Assembly: GCA_903789665.1 (NCBI GenBank) | Contig: CAIFEX010000022.1 | Span: 1 to 60,245, forward strand | DNA from: an uncultured Clostridium sp. | Lineage (GTDB): Bacteria > Bacillota > Clostridia > Clostridiales > Clostridiaceae | Direction of reading: 5' to 3' | Length of the DNA stretch: 60,245 nt | Shown here: piece by piece, positions 36,177 to 44,463 of the stretch | Numbering within the stretch: position 1 is the stretch's first letter | Layout: each line of letters starts with the position of its first letter | Made by a program: the position numbers and the translations under genes | The notes under the pieces: generated by a model | Database searches by the model: none | Told to the model about the DNA's origin: nothing | What the model saw: only the letters and a program-made list of their open reading frames with translations

Positions 36177-37205
36177 TTACCTTACAACTTTTCCAGTGCC
36201 TGCCCCATGAAAAATCTTTTCAACTTCCTCTTCTGATACGTGATTCAAATCCCCTTGAATGGTATGTTTCAAAGCTCCGGAAGCGATTCCAAACTCAAGT
36301 GCCTCTCTGGGATCTCCATTTTTTAAAATTCCATGGAGGAATCCCGCACAAAGCGCATCCCCTGTTCCAACTCTGTCAACAATATGAATACAATAGCTCT
36401 TTCCAGTATAAATACCATTCTCGGAGGCAACCAAGGCACTATATTTGTTATCTGAAGCAGAAATATTTTCACGAAGTGAGCTAAACAAATACTTGAATTT
36501 ATATTTTTCAATAACTTTAGTCATATTTTCTCTATTTACACATATTGAATAATCTCCAGTTATAAAATCAGTAGAGCCATCGCTGTAACCTAAGACCAGC
36601 GCTGCATCTCTGGCATTTCCCAGGCAAATATCCACATATTTCATCAAATTGTTCATGATTTTCTGCTTTTCACTTACCTTGTCCTGCCACAACTTTGCCC
36701 GGTAATTTAAATCAAAAGATGTTAAAATATTTCTTTTTTTAGCCTCTTTAAGTGCTCTTTCTGTAATTTTGGCACAGTTTTTACTTAATACTGGAGTAAT
36801 ACCTGAAGTATGAAACAGATCCGCCCCCTTAAAAATTTCATCCCATTTGAATTCTTCCTCTGCCGCTTCCGCCATGGAAGATCCTTCACGATCATAGACA
36901 ACATTTGATCCTCTGAGAGAACATCCATTTTCCAGAAAATAAATTCCAAGTCTTCTGCCGCCTCTTACTATATGCGAACAATCTATATTGTTTTTTTTCA
37001 AAGCTGCAACTGCCGCATCTCCCAATGGGTTGTCCACTAATTTTGTTATATAGGATACCTTATCTCCATAGTTTGCCAGAGATACTGCAACATTAGCTTC
37101 ACTCCCGCCGTAAACAGCATCAAAACCTTCTGCCTGAATAAACCTCTTATATCCATAGGGAGATAGTCTCAGTAATATCTCCCCCATTGTTACAACCTTT
37201 GCCAT
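36177..37205 (-). CDS. kdgK: 2-Keto-3-deoxygluconate kinase (PfkB family)
   Basis: A 342-residue PfkB-family sugar kinase. VVTMGEILLRLSP is the N-terminal strand, YGGSEANVAVSLANYG the substrate loop, and DRVGTGDALCAGFLHG the C-terminal signature with the catalytic aspartate. It phosphorylates 2-keto-3-deoxygluconate for the aldolase encoded 8 bases upstream. The context, rather than the family alone, supports this assignment. Confidence 0.92.
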   Translation of the reverse strand: MAKVVTMGEILLRLSPYGYKRFIQAEGFDAVYGGSEANVAVSLANYGDKVSYITKLVDNPLGDAAVAALKKNNIDCSHIVRGGRRLGIYFLENGCSLRGSNVVYDREGSSMAEAAEEEFKWDEIFKGADLFHTSGITPVLSKNCAKITERALKEAKKRNILTSFDLNYRAKLWQDKVSEKQKIMNNLMKYVDICLGNARDAALVLGYSDGSTDFITGDYSICVNRENMTKVIEKYKFKYLFSSLRENISASDNKYSALVASENGIYTGKSYCIHIVDRVGTGDALCAGFLHGILKNGDPREALEFGIASGALKHTIQGDLNHVSEEEVEKIFHGAGTGKVVR

Positions 37206-37213
37206 AATAAATC

Positions 37214-38179
37214 TTACCCTCTCTTCACCAAATGAACTGCAAATCCACCGATTTCATCTTTTAAATAAACAACTGCAGGTTCTTTAAATTCATTGTATTT
37301 AATACTATCTTCTATAAATTTCACATTGATCTTTTCAAGTTGATACACAGCTTTTTCCACATCATTTACGGCTACAGCGATATGTCCTTTTTTACCGTAG
37401 AATGGTTTTTTCATCACTTCAACATCTGCTCCTGCAAAAATGGAGTTATTATTTTCACTGCTTTTAAAATGAAACATATTTTCAAACAATGAGCAGATAT
37501 CTCTTGCCTCTTTAGAATCCACTGCATTGATTCCAATATGGACAACTTTATAGTCCAGCATTTTATCAACAGCCCTTTTTGTGGTTTCCTCAATCTGATC
37601 AAATTTTTTTTCTTCAACCAGGAAATCTTTTACCATCCACGTTCCTCCGCAAGCTATAACATTTTTCAAATTCAAATACCGGCTCAAATTTTCTTCATTT
37701 ATACCGCCGGTCGGAATAAATTTTACATCCGGATACGGTCCTGAAAATGCCTTCAAAGTTTTTATCCCGCCACTTGCCTCGGCAGGAAAAAATTTAACAA
37801 TCTTTAGGCCTTTATTAACGGCCTTTGCCACTTCACTGGCACTAGAGCAGCCGGGAATGACAAAAATATTTTTTCCCAAGCAATAATCCACAACCTCGTC
37901 AATATAACCCGGACTTATAATAAAAGAAGCACCAGCTTCAACAGCTTCTTCTACCTGTCTGACAGTGATAACTGTCCCTGCTCCCACAATAAACTCCGGA
38001 AACTCCCGGTGAACATTTTCAATGGCATTCTGTGCAGCAGGACTTCTAAAAGTTATCTCTACACTATCCAATCCACCTTCTTTTAAAGCTTTGACCAGTG
38101 GAATCGAATTTTTTGCATCATTAATTTTTACTACAGGAATAATACCAATTTTTCTTATCTTATCGGCTAAGCTATTCAT
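37214..38179 (-). CDS. eda: KDPG aldolase fused to a VOC (glyoxalase-type) domain
   Basis: A 321-residue protein in two parts. Residues about 1-205 are a KHG/KDPG aldolase with VEITFRSPAA, VGAGTVITVRQVEEA, the Schiff-base lysine in IVKFFPAEASGG and FIPTGGI. Residues about 207-321 (VVHIGINAVDSKEARDICSLF, KGHIAVAVNDVEKAV, EFKEPAVVYLKDEIGGFAVHLVKRG) form a VOC/glyoxalase-like domain. Ordinary Eda is about 205 residues. The aldolase splits KDPG to pyruvate and glyceraldehyde 3-phosphate; the VOC domain role is unknown. It is the first gene of the operon. Confidence 0.9.
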   Translation of the reverse strand: MNSLADKIRKIGIIPVVKINDAKNSIPLVKALKEGGLDSVEITFRSPAAQNAIENVHREFPEFIVGAGTVITVRQVEEAVEAGASFIISPGYIDEVVDYCLGKNIFVIPGCSSASEVAKAVNKGLKIVKFFPAEASGGIKTLKAFSGPYPDVKFIPTGGINEENLSRYLNLKNVIACGGTWMVKDFLVEEKKFDQIEETTKRAVDKMLDYKVVHIGINAVDSKEARDICSLFENMFHFKSSENNNSIFAGADVEVMKKPFYGKKGHIAVAVNDVEKAVYQLEKINVKFIEDSIKYNEFKEPAVVYLKDEIGGFAVHLVKRG

Positions 38180-38194
38180 GTATTCCTCCTATTG

Positions 38195-38264
38195 ATCATA
38201 CAAATTATTATTTTATAGCTACATAATATCATTTTTAAAGTATAAAGTCAATAATTTGTATGAT
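38195..38264 (-). promoter_or_regulatory. Promoter of the glucuronate operon with paired operators
   Basis: A perfect 15-bp inverted repeat, ATCATACAAATTATT (38195-38209) and AATAATTTGTATGAT (38250-38264), spans a minus-strand sigma-A promoter: -35 TTGACT (38246-38251), a 17-bp spacer and -10 TATTAT (38223-38228). The right arm overlaps the -35 and the left arm lies past +1. The obvious candidate regulator is the FadR-type protein encoded next door. Confidence 0.75.
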
Positions 38265-38275
38265 GAATTATTGGC

Positions 38276-38323
38276 TTAAATAAAAATAGTGAACTGCCAT
38301 TTTGTTCAGACAGCTCACTATTT
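38276..38323 (-). terminator. Terminator overlapping the stop of the FadR-type regulator gene
   Basis: AAATAGTGAACTG (from 38284) pairs with CAGCTCACTATTT (to 38323) with one mismatch, and is followed on the minus strand by TTTTTATTT. It overlaps the stop codon (38318-38320) and isolates the regulator transcript from the eda operon downstream. Confidence 0.8.
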
Positions 38324-39025
38324 CTTCGCGGAATTTCCTTTACCGCGGATTTTATCAATCACATACTGGCGATTGGCATTTATATGACATATCATAGAAT
38401 ATTTTGCGCCAAGAGAATCTCTGTCCCCAATTGCCTCTGCAATTCTTCTGTGGTAATAAACAGTATTTCTAATCAATGCATTATTTGTATAATCTATACT
38501 ATTTTGAATTGAATTGTGGAGAATTGGAATAATGTGATTTATTACCGTATTACCGCTGGCCTTGCCAATAAGATTATGAAACATGGCGTCTTTATCTGCA
38601 TAGGGAATATTTTCGCTAATTGCCCTCTCAACTTCATCACACTGCACCATAATTTTTTCAATATCCCCCTTGCTGGCATTTACAGCCGCCAGTGCTGCTA
38701 TTTCCGGTTCCAGTATAAGACGTGTATCAAACATGTCCAAAATTAATTTTTCACTGCCCAAAAACTCCAGTCCAAATGGATCCTTTACCATGCCGGTATT
38801 CTCAGATACAAAAATTCCAGATCCCTGTCTTGTAAACAATATGTTGCGGGAGGTCAATATTTTCAAGGCTTCTCTTAAAGTACTCCTGCTGACATTCAGC
38901 AATTTTACCAGTTCGTTTTCACTTGGTAATTTGTCACCTGCTTTCATATTTTTCTTTTTTATCATATCTGCAATGTCTTTTGCAACTGATTGTGCCAGAG
39001 GCATTTTATTATTCACTAAAATCAC
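38318..39025 (-). CDS. FadR-subfamily GntR regulator of uronate catabolism
   Basis: A 235-residue GntR-type regulator. The N-terminal winged helix has GDKLPSENELVKLLNVSRSTLREALKIL and TRQGSGIFVSENTG. The C-terminal FCD domain (ILEPEIAALAAVNA, FHNLIGKASGNTVINHIIPIL) normally binds a metal and an organic acid. UxuR, ExuR and KdgR-like proteins of this class respond to uronates or 2-keto-3-deoxygluconate. It is immediately upstream of the uronate operon on the same strand, separated by a terminator and the operator-promoter region, and divergent from the dipeptide epimerase gene. Confidence 0.9.
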   Translation of the reverse strand: MILVNNKMPLAQSVAKDIADMIKKKNMKAGDKLPSENELVKLLNVSRSTLREALKILTSRNILFTRQGSGIFVSENTGMVKDPFGLEFLGSEKLILDMFDTRLILEPEIAALAAVNASKGDIEKIMVQCDEVERAISENIPYADKDAMFHNLIGKASGNTVINHIIPILHNSIQNSIDYTNNALIRNTVYYHRRIAEAIGDRDSLGAKYSMICHINANRQYVIDKIRGKGNSAKK

Positions 39026-39129
39026 CTTCTTCTATTCATTCAGTGTGGATTCGATTTTAGCACAATCCCAAATATGTGTCAATTGCAAAGAGTTGATTGA
39101 CTTACTGCAGTATTTAATATATTATAGAT

Positions 39130-39143
39130 TTGTCAATTGACAA
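39130..39143. promoter_or_regulatory. Perfect 14-bp palindrome TTGTCAATTGACAA
   Basis: A self-complementary 14-mer in the divergent region between the GntR gene and the epimerase gene, 25 bases before the epimerase ATG. A partial copy, GTGTCAATTG, lies near 39075. It is a good operator candidate, although which regulator uses it is not known. Confidence 0.55.
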
Positions 39144-39168
39144 TATCAGGGAAGGTAGGTCGATAATA

Positions 39169-40245
39169 ATGAAAATAAAGGATATAAAAATAAAACAGAT
39201 ATCCGTCCCGCTGAATACACCCTTTAAAACCGCACTCCGCACGGTGAAAAGCGTAGAAGATATCATAGTGGAGATATATACGGACACAGGTAATGTTGGT
39301 TTTGGAGAAGCTCCCCCTACCGGTGCCATAACGGGAGATACGACTGGAGCAATAAAAGGAGCCATAGAGGATCATATAAAAAAATCAATAACAGGCATGG
39401 ATATAGAAAATTTCGAATCCATAATAAAAAAGTTAAACGGCTGCATTGTAAAAAATACAAGTGCAAAAGCCGCAGTGGATATAGCACTTCATGACCTGTA
39501 CGGCCAGTTGTATAAGGCTCCTCTGTACAAACTTCTGGGAGGATTTAGAAAAGAAATAACTACAGATATAACCATAAGTGTAAACGAACCTGAGGAAATG
39601 GTAAAGGACAGCATAAAAGCCATAAAAAAAGGATATAAAACGTTAAAGATAAAAGTAGGTGTGGATTCCAAAAAGGATCTTGAAAGAATAAAAGCTATAA
39701 GACAAGCTGTTGGATATGATGTAGACCTCAGAATAGATGCCAATCAGGGATGGAAACCCAAGGAAGCTGTACGTGTACTTAAAAAGATGGAAGATGAAAA
39801 TTTAAAAATTGAACTCGTGGAGCAGCCTGTGACAGCTTGTGATATAGAGGGCCTGAAATTCGTTACAGATAATGTATCGATACCGGTTTTGGCAGATGAA
39901 AGTGTATTCTCTCCGGGAGACGCTTTAAAGATTTTGCAGAGCAGGGCAGCAGATCTAATAAATATAAAACTCATGAAAACAGGCGGACTGCACAACGCAC
40001 TGAAAATATGCTCACTGGCAGAAATATACGGAATTGAATGTATGGTAGGCTGCATGCTGGAAGCAAAAGTAAGTGTGACGGCTGCAGTACACCTCGCATG
40101 TGCAAAGAGTGTAATAACCAAGGTAGATCTGGATGGGCCTGTGCTGTGCAGGGAAGATCCCATAGAAGGTGGAGCTGTTTTCAATGAAAGTAAAATAAGC
40201 CTTCCGGACAGCCCAGGTCTCGGCATAAAATCAATACATTATTAA
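39169..40245 (+). CDS. Dipeptide epimerase (enolase superfamily)
   Basis: A 358-residue enzyme of the muconate-lactonizing subgroup of the enolase superfamily. The first catalytic lysine pair is in LKIKVG. The metal ligands are in RIDANQGW, ELVEQP and VLADES, and the second catalytic lysine is in INIKLMKTGG. The family L-Ala-D/L-Glu epimerases recycle murein peptides. ATG 39169 follows GGAAGGTAGG; the frame is open 13 codons further up from a TTG inside the palindrome. A beta-lactamase-like hydrolase follows 18 bases later, very likely in the same operon, which supports a peptide or cell-wall role. Confidence 0.88.
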   Translation: MKIKDIKIKQISVPLNTPFKTALRTVKSVEDIIVEIYTDTGNVGFGEAPPTGAITGDTTGAIKGAIEDHIKKSITGMDIENFESIIKKLNGCIVKNTSAKAAVDIALHDLYGQLYKAPLYKLLGGFRKEITTDITISVNEPEEMVKDSIKAIKKGYKTLKIKVGVDSKKDLERIKAIRQAVGYDVDLRIDANQGWKPKEAVRVLKKMEDENLKIELVEQPVTACDIEGLKFVTDNVSIPVLADESVFSPGDALKILQSRAADLINIKLMKTGGLHNALKICSLAEIYGIECMVGCMLEAKVSVTAAVHLACAKSVITKVDLDGPVLCREDPIEGGAVFNESKISLPDSPGLGIKSIHY

Positions 40246-40263
40246 AATGGGGAGGGTTAAAAC

Positions 40264-41037
40264 ATGCTTTTTGAAAAGATTATAAAATCAGCAGACTTAA
40301 AAAGGCTAAATTGTGCCTTTGAAGTGAAAAATCTCAAAACAGGCGAAAAAATTTCCTACAATGAAAACACGGTAGTACCTTCGGCAAGCCTTATAAAAAT
40401 ACCTGTAATGATGAAAATAATCGAATTGGTCAAAGAGGGCAGTCTTTCTCTCAAGCAGAGGATAACGGTTACAGATGAAGTCAAGGTACCTTTCAGTATA
40501 CTCACCCTTATGGAAAGTGGAAACAGTTATACCCTGAAAGATATAATCACCCTCATGATCGTACAAAGCGACAACACCGCCGCAAACATGCTGATTGATA
40601 TCGCAGGTATGAACGATGTAAATGATTATATTAAAAAATTGGGGCTAAAAAATACTGTACTCCAGAGAAAGATGATGGACTCAAAGGCCAGAGAAGAAGG
40701 CAGGGAAAACAAGACCACTGCTGCCGACATGGTGAAATTCTTTGAACAGATTTATAAAGATGCAGAGTCCGGCAGTCCTTACGGCATGCTGATGAAAAAT
40801 ATATTAACCGCACAATTGGACAACAGCGTGATGAGGCTTTACATACCGGACAGTACAATAATTGCACATAAAACAGGAGATCTCGACGGGATAAGTCATG
40901 ATGCGGGAATAGTATATCTTCCCGGCATCAATTATATTTTCTGTGCCCTTACCTGGAATGCTCCAAACAACAATTTAGCACGGGATACAATAGGAAAAAT
41001 TTCTAAAACAGTTTACGATTATTTTACAAGATTTTGA
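40264..41037 (+). CDS. Class A beta-lactamase-like serine hydrolase
   Basis: A 257-residue serine hydrolase of the class A beta-lactamase fold. The nucleophile motif SxxK is S42-L-I-K45, the SDN motif is in VQSDNTAAN, and the KTG motif is in AHKTGDLDG. There is no signal peptide, unlike a secreted beta-lactamase, and the omega-loop region is short (GRENKTTAADM). It follows the dipeptide epimerase by 18 bases with GGGGAGGG upstream. A cytoplasmic peptidase or amidase acting on murein peptides is more likely than antibiotic resistance (inference). Confidence 0.85.
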   Translation: MLFEKIIKSADLKRLNCAFEVKNLKTGEKISYNENTVVPSASLIKIPVMMKIIELVKEGSLSLKQRITVTDEVKVPFSILTLMESGNSYTLKDIITLMIVQSDNTAANMLIDIAGMNDVNDYIKKLGLKNTVLQRKMMDSKAREEGRENKTTAADMVKFFEQIYKDAESGSPYGMLMKNILTAQLDNSVMRLYIPDSTIIAHKTGDLDGISHDAGIVYLPGINYIFCALTWNAPNNNLARDTIGKISKTVYDYFTRF

Positions 41038-41041
41038 GATG

Positions 41042-41987
41042 TTACTTATTTTTTTCTGAATCTCTCTTGAGAAAATCCAGCAGGACTTCTGTGCGTTCTC
41101 TTTGTTTCCTTTTTAAAAGTTCAGGAGTCCAGTTGTAAAATCCTTTCCCGCTCTTGCTTCCCAGATCACCGGAATCAACTTTGCTCTGCATAAGTTTGGA
41201 AGGTTCCTTATAATCACACAGATCTTTAAACAAATAGGAAGATATATTATTGAATATGTCAAGTCCTCCCAAATCCGCACTGCACAGCGGACCTGTAACA
41301 GGCAGCCGCCTTCCATGTCCATATTCCATGGCTTTATCAACTTCTTCAGGTTTGGCCCATCCCTGTTCGACTATATACAGTGCTTCCCTGAGAAGTGCCA
41401 GCTGAAGCCGGTTTCCTATAAACCCCGGACATTCCTTTTCCATACGCACTCCTTTTTTGTCTATGAATTCCACCCATTTCATGGTTTCATCCATGACATC
41501 GGAGGAAGTTTTACTGCCGGGAACAACCTCCACCAGTGGAATAAAGCTGCGGAGGATTCCAGAAATGTGCAACTACCACTCTCTCGGGACGTTTTGTATA
41601 TTTTGCTATATCCGTGGGACTGAGTCCGGATGTATTAGATGCCAGAATAACTTTTTTTTCACAAATATCATCCAGCTGTTTAAATATATTCTGCTTCAGT
41701 TTCAGATTCTCAGCTACGCACTCCACTACAATATCAGCATTTTCCGCAGCTTCCCCGAGAGTTTTTACTCCCTTTACCCTATTTAGTATATATTTGCATT
41801 CACTGTCTGACAACTCTCCTGTATCCTCCAAAAGTTTCAAGCTGGATTTTATCCTGTTAAATCCCCTCTCGAGGCTTGCATCGGTTCTCCCATACATGGT
41901 AACATTCAGCCCGGCCTTTGCAGAAAGCAGCGCTATACCGTGACCCATAGTGCCGGTCCCCAGCACGGCCGCATTTTTTATATTCAT
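41042..41987 (-). pseudogene. 3-Hydroxyacyl-CoA dehydrogenase, disrupted by a single frameshift
   Basis: The N-terminal part (41511-41987, AAVLGTGTMGHGIALLSAKAG and ILASNTSGLSPTDIAKY) and the C-terminal part (41042-41572, IPLVEVVPGSKTS and CPGFIGNRLQLALLREA) are in different frames. They would join as HFWNPPQL-IPLVEVV if one T were removed from CTTTATT (three A at 41543-41545 on the plus strand). The intact protein would be about 314 residues, a NAD-dependent 3-hydroxyacyl-CoA dehydrogenase. It is either a recent frameshift or a sequencing error. Its stop is 4 bases from the hydrolase gene, tail to tail. Confidence 0.85.
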
Positions 41988-42024
41988 CTTATATCAATCC
42001 CCCTACTTTTAAATTCAATTGCTT

Positions 42025-42474
42025 TTACACGAATTCTTTTACTTCTTTTGGATCCTCAGTATAATCAGCTGTCTTGACAAATTTTGTCTTTACCCTGTAT
42101 ATAACGGAATCACCTATCTCTCCCTTATCCACATTTTCTTTCAGTACAGGATATCTGACACTTATTTTTTCCACTGCATCCCTAAAATCAGCATCACTTT
42201 GCAGCACTTCCGATGCCTCTCCAGTTACAGAAACACATTTGAAAGTATCATAGGATTGATTTTCATCTTGAAAATAAAAAGTAACTATTGGGTTTTTCTT
42301 TATATGTTTAACTTTATTTGATTTCCTTCCAGTTTCAAAGTACAAATTAACGCCGTCATTTGAAAATGCACCCATTACCCTGGCGTAAGGTGCGCCATCT
42401 TCACCTATTGTAATCAGTAAACCTGTTTTGGACTTTTCTATATATTTTACCGCATTGTCTAATACTTCACTCAT
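42025..42474 (-). CDS. Pyridoxamine 5'-phosphate oxidase-like flavin-binding protein
   Basis: A 149-residue single-domain split-barrel protein. KTGLLITIGEDGAPYARVMGAFS is the first beta hairpin region, followed by LYFETGRKSNKVKHIKKNP, VTFYFQDENQS and VSVTGEASEV. ATG 42474 follows AAAAAAGGAGGATTTCACAT and was preferred to a longer frame. It belongs to the general-stress or flavin reductase-like group of PNPOx folds; the substrate is unknown. It stands alone, convergent with nothing and divergent from the cupin gene. Confidence 0.86.
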   Translation of the reverse strand: MSEVLDNAVKYIEKSKTGLLITIGEDGAPYARVMGAFSNDGVNLYFETGRKSNKVKHIKKNPIVTFYFQDENQSYDTFKCVSVTGEASEVLQSDADFRDAVEKISVRYPVLKENVDKGEIGDSVIYRVKTKFVKTADYTEDPKEVKEFV

Positions 42475-42590
42475 ATGTGAAATCCTCCTTTTTTTATAAT
42501 TATAATTCAACAATAAACAATGTTCAAACACATTTTTTAAATAAAGGCATATTATGATAATAAACCCTTATATATGAAAGGAGAAAAATA

Positions 42591-43133
42591 TTGTATAATC
42601 CTTATAAAATGTACCACTGCCCCTATTGGAGCAATATTGCTTCAGATAGATATTTATACTGCCCTATGTATAATTCCAGCTTTTCACGTTCCGCAGCAGA
42701 CAATTACAGTGAGGCAAGGTTAAGAGACTATGGCCCCAAACCCTTTGTGATAAATATCGAGGAAGCTGCAAAACAAAATGACACCTACCGCACAGCTCTA
42801 TGGACAGGAAGCCATCTGCAGCTTACCCTGATGAGTATCAAAGTCGGAGAAAATATAGGTCTTGAAATTCATCCCAATACGGATCAATTCATACGAATTG
42901 AAGAGGGAGAGGGAATTGTCAAAATGGGTGATAGAAGAGATGAACTGAATTTTCAGAAAAAGGTAGAAAATGACTCCGTATTTATTGTACCTGCCGGAAA
43001 ATGGCATGATTTGGTCAACACAGGTAATAAACCGATCAAACTGTATTCTATTTATGCACCCCCTAAACACCCCAGAGGTACAGTTCACGAAACCAAAGCA
43101 GATGCGGAAGCGGCAGAAGAGGACCTGCATTAA
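42591..43133 (+). CDS. Cupin protein with a Tyr/Cys-rich N-terminus
   Basis: A 180-residue protein starting at TTG with AAAGGAG upstream. The cupin core is about residues 65-160 (VGENIGLEIHPNTDQFIRIEEGEGIV, FIVPAGKWHDLVNTGNKPIKLYSIYAPP), with metal-ligand-like His and Glu. The first 35 residues are rich in Tyr, Cys and Ser (MYNPYKMYHCPYWSN, YLYCPMYNSS), which recalls spore coat proteins rather than an enzyme. Cupin-fold proteins of unknown function occur in clostridial spores. The role here is unknown. Confidence 0.82.
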   Translation: MYNPYKMYHCPYWSNIASDRYLYCPMYNSSFSRSAADNYSEARLRDYGPKPFVINIEEAAKQNDTYRTALWTGSHLQLTLMSIKVGENIGLEIHPNTDQFIRIEEGEGIVKMGDRRDELNFQKKVENDSVFIVPAGKWHDLVNTGNKPIKLYSIYAPPKHPRGTVHETKADAEAAEEDLH

Positions 43134-43154
43134 GAAAAACTTGTATAAAAGAAA

Positions 43155-43215
43155 CCGGCTCCTGAATTAGCTTTTTTACAGTTTAGAATTAAAAAAAGCA
43201 TAACATATGAGCCGG
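43155..43215. terminator. Convergent terminator between the cupin and fprA1 genes
   Basis: CCGGCTC (43155-43161) pairs with GAGCCGG (43209-43215), and an inner GCTTTTTT (43170-43177) pairs with AAAAAAAGC (43191-43199). The nested stems lie between genes that end facing each other. Confidence 0.65.
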
Positions 43216-43230
43216 AATCTGGTTTTAAAA

Positions 43231-44430
43231 TTATTTCATTGACTTGATAATGCTGTCGGCAAGTTCTCCCATCAAACTGGCCTCGTCTTCCTTCATACTG
43301 GAGCTCAAGGACATATCCTTATCCAGAACAGTCATCTCTTTCATTCCATCCAGGAATTTACGCATTAACCTTCCCGACTGGGGAGCCCATGAACCATTTT
43401 CTATAAGGGCAAAGGTACGTTTTTGAAGATTCAGTGCTTTCATATGTTCCAGATAATCGAGCATTGGCGGATAAATTTTCAGATTATAGGTTACACATGC
43501 AAGAACTATGTGGCTGTATTTGAATGTCTCAGAAATCAAATAGGACACGTGAGTTTTTGAAACATCATACATAACTACATTTTTCATTCCCTTTTCCACC
43601 AGCCTGATAGCCAGATTGTGGGCGGCAGATTCTGTATTGCCGTACATTGAAGCATAAACTATCATGACACCTTTCTCTTCAGGTTCATAACGGCTCCATT
43701 TATCATACTTGTCTAGAAAATATCCCAGGTTGCTGCGCCATACCGGTCCGTGCAGAGGACAGATAGTCTTTATATCAAGCTTGCTGGCTTTCTTCAAAAG
43801 TGCCTGGACATGAGGTCCATATTTCCCCACAATATTTGTGTAATACCTTCTGGCATCGTCAATCCAATCCCTGTCAAAGTCTACCTCATCGTTGAACAGC
43901 TGGCCGTTTAATTTGCCAAAGCTGCCAAAGGCATCGGCAGAAAACAGCACTCCATTTGTAGTGTCGTAGGTAACCATGACTTCCGGCCAATGTACCATAG
44001 GTGCAGTTACAAATGCCACTTTATGTTTTCCGAAGGATCTGGTATCCCCTTCTTTAACTACCTCCACTTTTCCGTCCATGTCAAATCCAAATTGGTTGAG
44101 GAACATGAAAGCTTTTTTAGTACACAATATCTTTGCCTTTGGATAACGCAGGAGGATCTCCTGAATGCAGGCCGCATGGTCCGGTTCAACATGGTTTATC
44201 ACCATATAATCCAAAGTTCTGCCTTTGAGAACTGCCTTTAAATTTTCGAGAAACTGGCGGCAAACTGCCCAGTCTACCGTATCAAATAGCACAGTCTTCT
44301 CATCCAAAAGTACATAAGAGTTATAGGAAACTCCCCTTGGAATTGGATGGATATTTTCAAATAGGGCAAGGCGATTATCATTTGCCCCAACCCAATAAAG
44401 ATCTTCATTTATTTTTCTAACACAATGCAT
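43231..44430 (-). CDS. fprA: Flavodiiron protein (FprA), copy 1
   Basis: A 399-residue A-type flavoprotein. The metallo-beta-lactamase domain carries the diiron ligands in NHVEPDHAA, MVHWPEVMV, FSADAFGSFG and CPLHGPVW. The C-terminal flavodoxin domain (from about residue 250) has MIVYASMYGNTESAA. Clostridial FprA proteins reduce O2 to water, or NO to N2O, with electrons from rubredoxin. It is next to the acyl-CoA dehydrogenase-ETF-rubredoxin fusion gene (34 bases away) on the same strand, and a second copy is on the other side. Confidence 0.95.
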   Translation of the reverse strand: MHCVRKINEDLYWVGANDNRLALFENIHPIPRGVSYNSYVLLDEKTVLFDTVDWAVCRQFLENLKAVLKGRTLDYMVINHVEPDHAACIQEILLRYPKAKILCTKKAFMFLNQFGFDMDGKVEVVKEGDTRSFGKHKVAFVTAPMVHWPEVMVTYDTTNGVLFSADAFGSFGKLNGQLFNDEVDFDRDWIDDARRYYTNIVGKYGPHVQALLKKASKLDIKTICPLHGPVWRSNLGYFLDKYDKWSRYEPEEKGVMIVYASMYGNTESAAHNLAIRLVEKGMKNVVMYDVSKTHVSYLISETFKYSHIVLACVTYNLKIYPPMLDYLEHMKALNLQKRTFALIENGSWAPQSGRLMRKFLDGMKEMTVLDKDMSLSSSMKEDEASLMGELADSIIKSMK

Positions 44431-44463
44431 GTAACTAATCCTCCTTATCTATATTTATAATAA

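Noticed and set aside
40264-41037. Antibiotic-resistance beta-lactamase
   Set aside because: No signal peptide, a short omega-loop region and an operon with dipeptide epimerase argue for a peptide-linked hydrolase.
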